A DNA stretch of 44,542 nucleotides from Leyella stercorea (GTDB lineage Bacteria > Bacteroidota > Bacteroidia > Bacteroidales > Bacteroidaceae), in contig NZ_JAHQUY010000019.1 in assembly GCF_019052365.1 (NCBI RefSeq), forward strand, positions 1 to 44,542, given 5' to 3'. A program made the position numbers and the translations under genes. The notes under the pieces were generated by a model. It worked only from the letters and a program-made list of their open reading frames with translations. It was not told where the DNA came from and did not search any database. Position 1 is the stretch's first letter, and each line of letters begins with the position of its first letter. Of this stretch, positions 25,260 through 34,317 are shown in pieces.

Positions 25260-26318
25260 ATGAGACGAACAGATTGTTTAATGGTATGGTTAGTGGCGTT
25301 GCTCGTTGGCTGCTCGGTGCTGACGAGCTGCTCCGAACAAAAGAAGCGGACGCGTAAAGCCGCCGTAAAGGTGGAGACCCTCACCGTAGGAGGCTCCAAC
25401 GCCAGCGGCAAGACAAAAGACTACGTAGGCACTATAGAAGAGAAGACGGGGTCGACGCTTAGTTTCGAACTGGGCGGCAACATCACGAGCATACACGTGG
25501 ACGAAGGCGACAGAGTGAGCAAGGGACAGGTGCTCGCCACCATCAACCCCACTACGCTCAACGAGACGCATCGCGGAGCGCTGAGCACGCTGAAGCAGGC
25601 GCAGGACGCCTACCGTCGTTTCCAGCCGCTGCACAAGGCGGGCACCATATCCGACATCAAATGGGTGGAGATAGAGAGCAAGCTGGAGCAGGCGAAAGCC
25701 GCCGAAGCCATAGCTCGCCAACAGCTCACGCACACCAGCATCAGGGCGCCCTTCAACGGGGTGGTAGCCTCGAAACAAGCCGACATGGGCACGTACGTGC
25801 TGCCGGGACAGCCGGTTCTGAAGATAGCCGACGTGAAGGCTGTGAACGCTAAGCTGTCGGTGCCGGAAGCAGAGATATCGCATCTGCACATAGGCGACAA
25901 GGTGCGTGTGAGCGTAGCCGCATTGGGCGACGCCGTGTTCTGGGGCACGATAAGCGAAAAGGGCATCGACGCCAATCCTATCTCGCACACGTACGACGTG
26001 AAGGTGGGCATAGAGAACACGGGCAGACGTCTGCTGCCGGGCATGGTGTGCAATGCGCAGGTGGCAACCCGCAATTCGGAACCGGCACAGATCGTGGTTC
26101 CGGCACGATGCATTGAGCTCGATACAGACAACACACGCTTTGTTTGGACTGTTATAAAAGGCAAAGCCCACCAGCAACACGTTGAGGTCGGTGGCTTCTA
26201 CAACAACGACATAATCGTTCTTTCGGGACTCGCCGCTGGCGACGAAGTGATTGTAGGCGGACAGCAGAAGGTGTCGGAAGGCATGAGGGTATGCGCCGGC
26301 AAGAACGTTGAAAGATAA
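25260..26318 (+). CDS. RND efflux periplasmic adaptor lipoprotein
   Basis: This 352-residue membrane-fusion protein of the AcrA/MexA class links an inner-membrane RND pump to an outer-membrane channel. The N-terminus is a lipoprotein signal with lipobox L-T-S-C about 23 residues from the chosen start. A beta-barrel/lipoyl half (G-G-N-I-T-S-I-H-V-D-E-G-D-R-V-S-K-G) follows, then a short alpha-hairpin (about 100-155) and the returning lipoyl half (I-R-A-P-F-N-G-V-V-A-S). The membrane-proximal domain includes V-V-P-A-R-C-I. The start at 25260 is preferred because the promoter-like box ends at 25236 and the lipobox is then correctly placed. The pump gene follows after 18 bases. No outer-membrane channel gene or local regulator accompanies the pair. 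Confidence 0.88.
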   Translation: MRRTDCLMVWLVALLVGCSVLTSCSEQKKRTRKAAVKVETLTVGGSNASGKTKDYVGTIEEKTGSTLSFELGGNITSIHVDEGDRVSKGQVLATINPTTLNETHRGALSTLKQAQDAYRRFQPLHKAGTISDIKWVEIESKLEQAKAAEAIARQQLTHTSIRAPFNGVVASKQADMGTYVLPGQPVLKIADVKAVNAKLSVPEAEISHLHIGDKVRVSVAALGDAVFWGTISEKGIDANPISHTYDVKVGIENTGRRLLPGMVCNAQVATRNSEPAQIVVPARCIELDTDNTRFVWTVIKGKAHQQHVEVGGFYNNDIIVLSGLAAGDEVIVGGQQKVSEGMRVCAGKNVER

Positions 26319-26336
26319 AGCGAAGGGAGGAGACAC

Positions 26337-29300
26337 ATGGAAACAAGCAAACAGGAGTCGGCCCTACGCTTTCATATAAAGCGACGCTTGACAAGGAAAC
26401 CTAACCGCGTGATAAAGCGCTCGTTCATCGAGTCGGCTATGTGCAACCACAACATCGTGCTGCTGCTTGTCGGCATGCTCGTCGTGTTGGGCATGACCGG
26501 ACTCGCCGTAATGCCGAAGGAGGAGATGCCGCAGTTCACGGTGCGCCAGGGCGCATGTGTGGCAGTCTACCCCGGAGCCACGTCGTCGGAAGTGGAAGAG
26601 CGGGTGGCTAAACCGCTCGAGAACTTCATCTTCGGCTACAAGGAGGTGAACAAGAAGAAGACGTACACGCAGAGCAAGGACGGCATGCTGATAGTGTTCA
26701 TCGAGCTGAACGACAACGTGGAAGACCGCGACGCCTTCTGGAGCAAGTTCAAGCACGGCCTGCAGGCGTTCAAGGCGCAGCTGCCGGCAGGCGTGCTGGC
26801 GCTGCAAGCCGTAGACGACATAGCCGACACCTCTGCCCTGCTCATCACGATGGAGAGCAAGCAGAAGACATACCGCGAACTGAACACGTACATAGACGAC
26901 CTGAAGGACCGCCTGCGGCGCATAGACGCGATATCGAACCTGCGCACGTACGGCTTGCAGAACGAGCAGATAAGCATATATCTCGACCAGAACAAGCTTG
27001 CCAAGTACGGCACCGGTCCGTTCAAGATTCTGAACGACCTGGCGCTGCAGGGCTTCACCGCCGTGAGCGGAAGTATAGATACGGGCAGCCTGAACATGCC
27101 TATACACGTAGACGACTCGTACAACAACGAGCGCGATGTGGCTGAACAGATTGTATACTCGGACGCCAAAGGCAACATCGTGCGACTGAAAGACATAGCA
27201 CGCATCACGCGAGAATATCCGAAGCAGGACAAATACATAGAAAGCAACGGCAACAAATGTGTGCTGCTGTCGATAGAGATGCGACCGGGCAACGACATCG
27301 TGAAGATGGGCAACGACGTTCGCAAGACACTTGCCGAGTTCGAGCAGACGCTGCCCGACGATGTGCGCCTCAATACCATCACCGACCAAAGCCGGGTGGT
27401 GAGCGAGTCGGTGCTCAACTTCCTGCGCGAGCTGCTCATCTCGGTTGTCTCGGTGATTGTGGTGGTAGTGTTGCTCATGCCGCGCCGCGTTGCTGAGGTG
27501 TCGGCGCTGAGCATTCCTATCACTATCTTCTCTTCCGTAGGCGTGTTCTATCTCTTCGGCATGGAACTGAACACGGTGACGCTCGCCGCACTCATCGTGA
27601 CGCTCGGCATGGTGGTGGACGACTCGGTAGTCATCATCGACAACTACATGGAGAAACTGGGGCACGGCATGTCGCGCTGGCATGCAGCCATCGCTGCCCC
27701 CCGCGAATTCTTCATGTCGGTGCTTTCTGCCACGCTGAGCATATCGCTCACCTTCTTCCCCTTCCTCATAACCATGCACGGCGATATGGGCGACTTCGTG
27801 AAGTCGTTCCCCTGGGCTATGTTCATCATCCTCAGCATCTCGCTCTCGGTGTCGATCATGCTCACGCCTTACCTGCAGTATACATTGATACATAAGGGCA
27901 TCGACACCAATCCCAAGCCCGACGCGCGCAAGAAGCCTCTCGACTATCTGCAGACGGGCTACACATGGCTGCTCAATCGCTGCTTCGCACATCCGTGCGC
28001 CACGCTTGCTACGGGTGGGGCGCTGGTAGCCGCAGGCGCTGTGCTCTTCGTAAAGCAGCCGCAGCGAATGATGCCGGTAGCCGAGCGCAACCAGTTTGCC
28101 GTGGAGTTCTATCTGCCTAACGGCACGACGGCGAAGCGCACGGCGGAAGTGGCCGACTCTATGGCGCAGATACTGCAGCGCGACCCGCTCGTAACGTCTG
28201 TGACTACGTTCATCGGGCAGGGATCGCCACGCTTCCACACCACTTACGCGCCGCAGATAGGCGGACCGAACTTCGCACAGTTCATCGTGAACACCGCAAA
28301 CAACGACGCAACGGAGAAAGTGCTCGACAAGTATGCCGACAGATACTCCGACTATTTCCCCGACTGCTACGTACGCTTCAAGCAGATGGACTACAACTCT
28401 GCCACCTACCCCATCGAGATAAGGGTGAGCGGCGACAGTATAGGACGTCTGAAGCAGGAGGCAAAGAAGGTGGAGGCGTGCATGCGCAGCATCGAGGGCA
28501 TACATCTTGTGCGCACCAACTACGAGGCTCCGCTGCCTTGCGTAAGGATAACGCCCGACGAGACCGAGGCAAACCGACTGGGCGTGAACAAGACTATCCT
28601 TTCAGCCAATCTTGCCATACACTTCGGCGACGGTCTGCCGATGTCTACACTTTGGGAGGGCGACTATCCGGTGAAGATGGTGCTGAAGTCGGAGAACGAC
28701 AGCGACCTTAACAACGAGTACATACCCGTAATGGGCGGCACAGCGAGCGTTCCGCTTCGCCAACTGGCAAAGATTGCGCCCGACTGGCAGGACGGAAGCA
28801 TAGTGCGTCGCAACGGCGTGCGCACTATCTCTATCATCGGCGAGCCGATGCGCGGATACAATGCCGACAAATTGTCGGCTGAGCTTGAGGACGAGCTGCA
28901 GAAGCGCTGCCCCACTCTCACTTGGGAGATGGGCGGAATGGTGGAGAAGGACGCCGAGACATTGCCGCAGGTGATGTCGGGCGTGATGATAGCCGTGCTT
29001 GTCATCTTCTTCATCCTGCTCTTCCACTTCAAGCGCATCAGCCTGGCGCTGGTGAACCTTTCCTCAATGTCGCTCTGCATATTCGGTGCAGCCGTCGGCC
29101 TGTGCATAACGGGCTATGACGTGAGCCTTACGTGCGTGCTCGGCGTAGTGAGTCTGATGGGCATCCTTGTGCGCAACGGCATCATCATGCTCGACTATGC
29201 CGAAGAACTGCGACGCGAGAAAGGACTCTCCGTGCGCGATGCTGCTTTCCAGGCAGGCGAACGCCGCATGCGCCCAATCTTCCTCACTTCGGCTGCGGCT

Positions 29301-29489
29301 TCTGTAGGAGTGCTGCCGATGATGCTCGAGAACAACACGCTATGGTCGCCGATGGGCGCTGTCATCTTCTTCGGCACGCTCATCTCAATGGTGCTCATCG
29401 CCACCGTTCTGCCTATACTCTACTGGCTCGTGTTCGACAAGCACGGCAAGTACAGCTTACGCAGAAAGGCAAGCGCCGAGCATAATTAA
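26337..29489 (+). CDS. RND-family inner-membrane efflux pump
   Basis: This 1050-residue pump has two six-helix repeats and two large periplasmic loops, as in AcrB-type transporters. TM1 is at about 39-60 (V-L-L-L-V-G-M-L-V-V-L-G-M). The first loop begins with P-K-E-E-M-P-Q-F and contains Y-P-G-A-T-S-S-E-V-E-E. The proton-relay aspartate pair is in TM4, G-M-V-V-D-D-S-V-V (about residues 426-428). The second repeat starts near 560 and the last helices carry G-I-L-V-R-N-G-I-I-M-L-D-Y-A-E-E. The long hydrophilic N-terminal leader (about 35 residues, rich in K/R) is longer than usual. It works with the adaptor just upstream; substrates could be drugs or metals, but the V-D-D pair favours the hydrophobe/amphiphile class. 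The 3' end abuts a nuclease-gene remnant. Confidence 0.9.
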   Translation: METSKQESALRFHIKRRLTRKPNRVIKRSFIESAMCNHNIVLLLVGMLVVLGMTGLAVMPKEEMPQFTVRQGACVAVYPGATSSEVEERVAKPLENFIFGYKEVNKKKTYTQSKDGMLIVFIELNDNVEDRDAFWSKFKHGLQAFKAQLPAGVLALQAVDDIADTSALLITMESKQKTYRELNTYIDDLKDRLRRIDAISNLRTYGLQNEQISIYLDQNKLAKYGTGPFKILNDLALQGFTAVSGSIDTGSLNMPIHVDDSYNNERDVAEQIVYSDAKGNIVRLKDIARITREYPKQDKYIESNGNKCVLLSIEMRPGNDIVKMGNDVRKTLAEFEQTLPDDVRLNTITDQSRVVSESVLNFLRELLISVVSVIVVVVLLMPRRVAEVSALSIPITIFSSVGVFYLFGMELNTVTLAALIVTLGMVVDDSVVIIDNYMEKLGHGMSRWHAAIAAPREFFMSVLSATLSISLTFFPFLITMHGDMGDFVKSFPWAMFIILSISLSVSIMLTPYLQYTLIHKGIDTNPKPDARKKPLDYLQTGYTWLLNRCFAHPCATLATGGALVAAGAVLFVKQPQRMMPVAERNQFAVEFYLPNGTTAKRTAEVADSMAQILQRDPLVTSVTTFIGQGSPRFHTTYAPQIGGPNFAQFIVNTANNDATEKVLDKYADRYSDYFPDCYVRFKQMDYNSATYPIEIRVSGDSIGRLKQEAKKVEACMRSIEGIHLVRTNYEAPLPCVRITPDETEANRLGVNKTILSANLAIHFGDGLPMSTLWEGDYPVKMVLKSENDSDLNNEYIPVMGGTASVPLRQLAKIAPDWQDGSIVRRNGVRTISIIGEPMRGYNADKLSAELEDELQKRCPTLTWEMGGMVEKDAETLPQVMSGVMIAVLVIFFILLFHFKRISLALVNLSSMSLCIFGAAVGLCITGYDVSLTCVLGVVSLMGILVRNGIIMLDYAEELRREKGLSVRDAAFQAGERRMRPIFLTSAAASVGVLPMMLENNTLWSPMGAVIFFGTLISMVLIATVLPILYWLVFDKHGKYSLRRKASAEHN

Positions 29490-29688
29490 AAAATATTGGT
29501 TAGCGTGTTTGCGTTATCTGTTTGAGAAATGCGACATAGAAGACTCTTCTGTTGTCGAATGGTCTCTGCGTGGCATCACGACTCCGTTAGGTGTGGCAAG
29601 TTACCAGTTGCAGGAGGTTTATGAACGCACATTGCTTGAAATAAAGCAGGAAGCCTCAGAAGAGAACGCTTCAGAAGATGAAAAATAA
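29490..29688 (+). pseudogene. C-terminal remnant of a DUF1016-type (YhcG-like) PDDEXK nuclease gene
   Basis: Directly after the pump stop codon one frame is open for about 66 codons and ends at a TAA at 29688, with no start codon of its own. It reads K-Y-W-L-A-C-L-R-Y-L-F-E-K-C-D-I-E-D, then V-V-E-W-S-L-R-G-I-T-T-P-L-G-V-A-S-Y-Q-L, and an acidic tail. The E-(W/Y)-x-L-R-x-(I/M)-x-x-P-(I/L)-G-V-(A/S)-x-Y-x-L pattern is the C-terminal signature of DUF1016 nucleases as I know them. The upstream nuclease part is absent, so this is a fragment left by a deletion or by insertion of neighbouring genes. It is AT-richer than the pump gene. Confidence 0.55.
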
Positions 29689-29706
29689 ATAATAGAATGT
29701 AACAAA

Positions 29707-32493
29707 ATGGACTTATCAAAACACTTTGTTTTACTCAATGGGGAGCCTAAGACCTTACAAATAGACACCATACAAAAAAATGGGAATACAGGTTATAGTG
29801 TGCGTTTCAAAAACAACGGACGTACATATAACTATGCCTATAGCAAAGTAACTTGGCTCAGTACTCCTGAGTGGAAAGACCCCACACAATGTAAGGTATA
29901 TATAAATGGAATATTGACACAAAATATAAGAGAAATATGGCGCTTCGACAATAACGAACATAGCTATTGGAGAATTATCTTTAACAATAATTTTGTATTG
30001 GATGATGCTTCTGGAAAAATCACAGTAGCACAATCCTGCCTACAAGAAACAGCCGCAAAGGATGTCCTTACCTACATGAAAAACGTGGCAACTATCAATC
30101 CTTTAGGCAGAGATGAACAGAATCATGAGGGAACACTATCGCAGATTTATAACAGTGTAGATTTTATTGATAAAGAGACAGCAGCTGCTTGCTACCTCAA
30201 CCCTGCTAACAACAAGCCTAAGAAACGTTGTCATGCCGACTTGGTTTTTCCTTTTGGATGTAATACCAGCCAAAAGATTGCTGTAGCCAATGCCTTTGAA
30301 CATCAAATAAGTGTCATCCAAGGTCCTCCGGGTACGGGTAAGACACAAACCATTTTGAACATTATCGCAAACATCATTAGACAAGGTAAAACGGTGATTG
30401 TTGTCTCTAACAACAATTCTGCTACAGCAAATGTGTTTGAGAAACTGGAAAAATATGGTATTGGCTTTATAGCAGCCTCACTTGGTAACAAAGACAATAA
30501 AACTGCATTCATTGCTAATCAACCCATAATACCCACAGATCTTAATACGTGGGGGTTAGAACTCACAACCTATTTTAAAGTGATACAGCACTTACATACT
30601 ACCTCGCAACACTTAGACAAGGTTTATGAATTACAGAATGAACGTGCATTACTATTGCAAGAGCAACAAACGATAGGATTGGAGTGGAAACACTTCTGTA
30701 AGAACAATGGTATTGATGAAAATATAGAATTAGAAAACCATATCAATTCAAAGCGTATCTTATCCATTTGGCTAAGTTGCCAAACATGGACAGATGATAA
30801 GTATGTAAAATATACTCACGGAATTGGCAAATTAAAAGAACAAATCAAATGGTGGTGGATGAAATGGACATGTACCAACAGACTTCATATACAAAACAAA
30901 ATTGACAAGAACAATTTGGCACCACTTATCTTAGAACTTCAAACTTTATACTACAAAAATAAGATTCTGGAAATCGAGCAACGTATAGAAACAATCAATC
31001 AAGAAATGGCTTTATATGATGCAAAAGCATTGACTAATAATTTAGTCAAAGATTCCATGACACTCTTAAAATCGTCATTATACGACCATTATAAAGACCG
31101 AGAGAGAGTAGTTTTCACCGATACCAAGGATATGAAAAGACAAGGTGTGATGATGAAGAATGAATATCCTGTAATACTCAGCACCACTATGTCTGCACGT
31201 TCATGTGTATTTGCAGATGAACCATACGATTATATCATTATGGATGAAGCATCGCAAGTTTCATCAGAAACAGGAACTTTAGCTCTTACCTGCGCAAAGA
31301 ATGCCGTTATTGTAGGAGATACGAAGCAATTGCCTAATGTGGAAACAGAAGAGGATAGAAAAAAGTTGCAAATCATTGCTAAACCTTATAACATATCAGA
31401 TGGCTACGACTGTTCAAAGTATAGTTTTTTAGAATCAATACTAAAAGTTATACCCGATATAACAGAAACAATGCTTCGAGAACACTATCGTTGTCATCCG
31501 CGTATAATCAACTTTTGCAATCAAAAGTTTTATGGTGGCAACCTGCTTATCATGACAGAGGATAAAGGTGAAGAAAATGTATTAACAGCCATAAGAACCG
31601 TTAAGGGTAATCATGCAATTAATCATCTTAACCAGCGAGAGATAGATGTGGTGAAGAACGAACTATTACCGACCTTGAAAGATTGCAGCAGTATCGGTAT
31701 TGTAACTCCATACAATAATCAAATGGACGCTTTCCGCCAACAGCTGAATGATATAAAGATCGGAACAATACACAAATACCAAGGTCGTGAAGAAGACACT
31801 ATTATCATGAGCGTTGTAGACAATCAGATTTCTGAGTTTGCCGATGACGCAAAGATGTTAAATGTAGCAGTATCAAGAGCACGAAAGCATTTCTGCCTCG
31901 TTATGACCGGAAATGAGCAAGCAAAGCACCGCAACATCATGGATTTGTTGGACTATATTGCCTACAACAACTGTACTGTGACAGAAAGCAAACTGGCATC
32001 TATTTTCGACTATCTATATGACCAATATACAGAACAAAGAATAAACTTCCTCAAAAATCATCCACAAATTTCTGATTATGCGTCGGAAAATCTTACATAT
32101 TCGCTGATATGCGAGGTGTTGGCATCTAATCCTGATTATAGTTGTATGAAGGTGTTGTGCCATATTCCTTTACGACAAGTTATAAAAAATACATCACTGA
32201 TGTCGGCAGAAGAATTAAAATATGCTGCAAACTATAACACACATCTTGATTTTCTTATAATCAACCGTATAGGGAAGCAACCCGTACTTGCCATAGAAAC
32301 AGATGGATATTCGTACCACAATGAAAAAACAATACAGCATCATCGTGATATAATGAAAGACCATATTCTATCAAAGTATGGTCTACATCTACTACGTCTC
32401 TCAACAAAAGGCAGCGGTGAACGAGAAAAGATCGTAACAGCACTGAATAAAATTGATAATATACAATCATCTAAAAATCGCCCATTGCCCTGA
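29707..32493 (+). CDS. Superfamily 1 helicase fused to a Vsr-like/DUF2726-type nuclease domain
   Basis: This 928-residue protein combines an UPF1-like SF1 helicase with a nuclease domain. Helicase motifs in order are I, G206-P-P-G-T-G-K-T213; II, M-D513-E514-A-S-Q-V; III, V-G-D-T-K-Q-L-P; IV region, H-Y-R-C-H-P-R-I; V, G-T-I-H-K-Y-Q-G-R-E-E-D-T; and VI, N-V-A-V-S-R-A-R-K. The C-terminal domain (about 845-925) has D848-F-L-I-I ... A-I-E864-T-D866-G-Y-S-Y-H and then R-D-I-M-K-D-H ... L-L-R-L, the PD-(D/E)xK layout of Vsr-like endonucleases. Residues 1-150 match nothing I recognise. It is strongly AT-rich, stands alone after a nuclease remnant and has no methylase partner. Similar helicase-nuclease fusions occur in antiphage loci, so defence is a reasonable but unproven guess. 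Confidence 0.85.
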   Translation: MDLSKHFVLLNGEPKTLQIDTIQKNGNTGYSVRFKNNGRTYNYAYSKVTWLSTPEWKDPTQCKVYINGILTQNIREIWRFDNNEHSYWRIIFNNNFVLDDASGKITVAQSCLQETAAKDVLTYMKNVATINPLGRDEQNHEGTLSQIYNSVDFIDKETAAACYLNPANNKPKKRCHADLVFPFGCNTSQKIAVANAFEHQISVIQGPPGTGKTQTILNIIANIIRQGKTVIVVSNNNSATANVFEKLEKYGIGFIAASLGNKDNKTAFIANQPIIPTDLNTWGLELTTYFKVIQHLHTTSQHLDKVYELQNERALLLQEQQTIGLEWKHFCKNNGIDENIELENHINSKRILSIWLSCQTWTDDKYVKYTHGIGKLKEQIKWWWMKWTCTNRLHIQNKIDKNNLAPLILELQTLYYKNKILEIEQRIETINQEMALYDAKALTNNLVKDSMTLLKSSLYDHYKDRERVVFTDTKDMKRQGVMMKNEYPVILSTTMSARSCVFADEPYDYIIMDEASQVSSETGTLALTCAKNAVIVGDTKQLPNVETEEDRKKLQIIAKPYNISDGYDCSKYSFLESILKVIPDITETMLREHYRCHPRIINFCNQKFYGGNLLIMTEDKGEENVLTAIRTVKGNHAINHLNQREIDVVKNELLPTLKDCSSIGIVTPYNNQMDAFRQQLNDIKIGTIHKYQGREEDTIIMSVVDNQISEFADDAKMLNVAVSRARKHFCLVMTGNEQAKHRNIMDLLDYIAYNNCTVTESKLASIFDYLYDQYTEQRINFLKNHPQISDYASENLTYSLICEVLASNPDYSCMKVLCHIPLRQVIKNTSLMSAEELKYAANYNTHLDFLIINRIGKQPVLAIETDGYSYHNEKTIQHHRDIMKDHILSKYGLHLLRLSTKGSGEREKIVTALNKIDNIQSSKNRPLP

Positions 32494-32528
32494 CTTTTAG
32501 ATTATGCGCTTGAAGGCGCAACGCTTCG

Positions 32529-32567
32529 TGAGGGAGTTATCTGTGGAAGAACAGCAATTCCACAGAA
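32529..32567. other. Hairpin in the gap between helicase and MFS genes
   Basis: CTGTGG and CCACAG (about 32542-32567) can pair around a 13-base loop, preceded by TGCGC/GCGCA near 32506-32521. Neither is followed by a clear T-run on the plus strand. Possible terminators of the convergent genes; weak. Confidence 0.3.
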
Positions 32568-32622
32568 CGCACGAACACACAAAACGTTGCTGCGGAGTAT
32601 ATTCTCCCACAGAACACGCGGT

Positions 32623-34254
32623 TTAGCTTTTTACCCTTTTACTTTTAAAAGTTAGTCGGCTAAGCAGTTCGATGCCATAGACCGGCCAGAGCGGCACCTT
32701 ACGCACGTTTGTCCTCACGGCAGGTATGTCGAGCAGCATGAAGAGCACGGCTACACCGCCGCTTATCCACACCACGATGCCGTACACCTGCTTTATAGCT
32801 ACACCCATCATGCTATGAGCATAGCCGTTCATTAAGCCGGCGAAGTCGGTTGTGGCGGGGTTGACGCTCAGCAGCGTTATGTGCTGGGCGTAGCGCGCCA
32901 TGTCGTCGTTCATAAAGTGGGAGAACCACGTGGTGTATATGCCGTAGCCAGCCGCGCCGGCAAGGTACATGTGGAAGATGTTGAACACGAACAGGCCCAT
33001 GAAGAACTGCTCGAGATTGGGCGACGACTCGTCGAGCGCCCACATCAGCGTGGCGGCGATAATCGAGTAGGCTGCTCCGCGGCACACTATCGGCAGACGC
33101 AGCTGCTCGATGTTCACCTGCGGGTCGATCGTGGTGTACATCAGCACGGCGTAGACGAAGATGAAGCCGAAGCCGATGGCGAAGAGTTTCCACACCTTCC
33201 ACTTCAGCACCTTCAGCCACAGCAGGTCGATAGCGATGCCAATGTAGAAGCCGGGAAGCGCCCAAAGGAACAGCTCCTCCTTGGTATGCTCTTCGAGCTT
33301 CAGTACCTCAGCACAGAGTATCTCCTCCATCGTGTGTTCGCAGCCGAGCAGAAACTCGCCGATGATAACCACAACGATGATAGGCAACACGTTGCGCAGC
33401 TTTAAGATGCGTAGGTCAACATACGGATTGCTCACACGCAGCAGACGGTGTATCACGACGCCCGCAAGTATCAGGGCGCAACCTGCCACGATGCGCAGTT
33501 CGCGGCTCGCAAACCACATCTTATAGTCGCCGTAGACGAAGATGTACGACACAAGAAGCATGAGCAGACTGATGAGAAGTCCGCTACCGAAGTCGATGCC
33601 TCGCAGACTGAGTCGCTCGGGCATCGGGCAGAACGGACGGCACATCACTATCTGCACCGCCATAACGACGCACATCGTACCGACGATGAACACGTTCATC
33701 ATCTGCCACGTGAAGTGATAGCCGAACCATGCCGCGAGGAAGCCACTGCCCTCGATAGAGGTGAGCAGCACGATGTGCAGCACGGGGAAGAACACGGCGA
33801 AGTCGCGCCGCGGCGTAATCCACAACTGTATGTTGCTCATGTGTTCGAAAGTGCCCTGCAGCTTAGCCATGCCCTCTATGAAGCACACCACAAGCAGCAG
33901 CGGCATATACGTAGAGCGTATGGTGATGAGGTTGCAGACGGCGATGACGATAGCCGAACCGAAGATGAGTTGCTGGTTGGTGAAGCGGAACTTCATGCGG
34001 AACAGCATGGGGAAGTAGATCGCCATGCCTGCAAGATTGGCGTAGAGCAACAGCAGCAGGTCTTCGAGCATGAAGTTGGTGGAGCCTTGTATGGCTTCCA
34101 ATGCGCCGAGATACATGCCGCCAGAGAACTGGTACGCAAACACGCATATCACATATATCCACGGGCGAATGGCTTTAGGCACCCAACTGCGGAACATCGG
34201 CATCGAAAAGCACTGGCCCGCAGAAGGTGGTGGTGGAGGTGGTAATGGAAACAT
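32623..34254 (-). CDS. MFS drug transporter, 14-helix DHA2 (EmrB/QacA) type
   Basis: This 543-residue membrane protein has about 14 predicted hydrophobic segments. The first is R-P-W-I-Y-V-I-C-V-F-A-Y and the last I-V-V-W-I-S-G-G-V-A-V-L-F. This is the DHA2 topology of proton-driven multidrug exporters that pair with HlyD-type adaptors. The N-terminus starts with a run of six prolines encoded by a CCACC-like repeat. An alternative start at the Met at residue 18 (base 34203) would remove it and place the protein start close to the first helix, as is usual. It is the third gene of a TolC-HlyD-MFS operon, 63 bases after the adaptor gene. It should export its substrate across both membranes with those partners. 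The exact substrate cannot be read from the sequence. Confidence 0.85.
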   Translation of the reverse strand: MFPLPPPPPPSAGQCFSMPMFRSWVPKAIRPWIYVICVFAYQFSGGMYLGALEAIQGSTNFMLEDLLLLLYANLAGMAIYFPMLFRMKFRFTNQQLIFGSAIVIAVCNLITIRSTYMPLLLVVCFIEGMAKLQGTFEHMSNIQLWITPRRDFAVFFPVLHIVLLTSIEGSGFLAAWFGYHFTWQMMNVFIVGTMCVVMAVQIVMCRPFCPMPERLSLRGIDFGSGLLISLLMLLVSYIFVYGDYKMWFASRELRIVAGCALILAGVVIHRLLRVSNPYVDLRILKLRNVLPIIVVVIIGEFLLGCEHTMEEILCAEVLKLEEHTKEELFLWALPGFYIGIAIDLLWLKVLKWKVWKLFAIGFGFIFVYAVLMYTTIDPQVNIEQLRLPIVCRGAAYSIIAATLMWALDESSPNLEQFFMGLFVFNIFHMYLAGAAGYGIYTTWFSHFMNDDMARYAQHITLLSVNPATTDFAGLMNGYAHSMMGVAIKQVYGIVVWISGGVAVLFMLLDIPAVRTNVRKVPLWPVYGIELLSRLTFKSKRVKS

Positions 34255-34317
34255 GTCTTTACATTATATTATAAGCTGAACTAAGCCTTTTTAAGCCTTA
34301 GCTAACTTTTTATTTTT

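Noticed and set aside
26364..28505. Long minus-strand frame opposite the RND pump gene
   Set aside because: His/Arg/Val-rich shadow of the pump gene with no recognisable motif.
32506..32567. Strong terminator between the convergent helicase and MFS genes
   Set aside because: Stems are short and no clear T-run follows, so only a weak hairpin is recorded.
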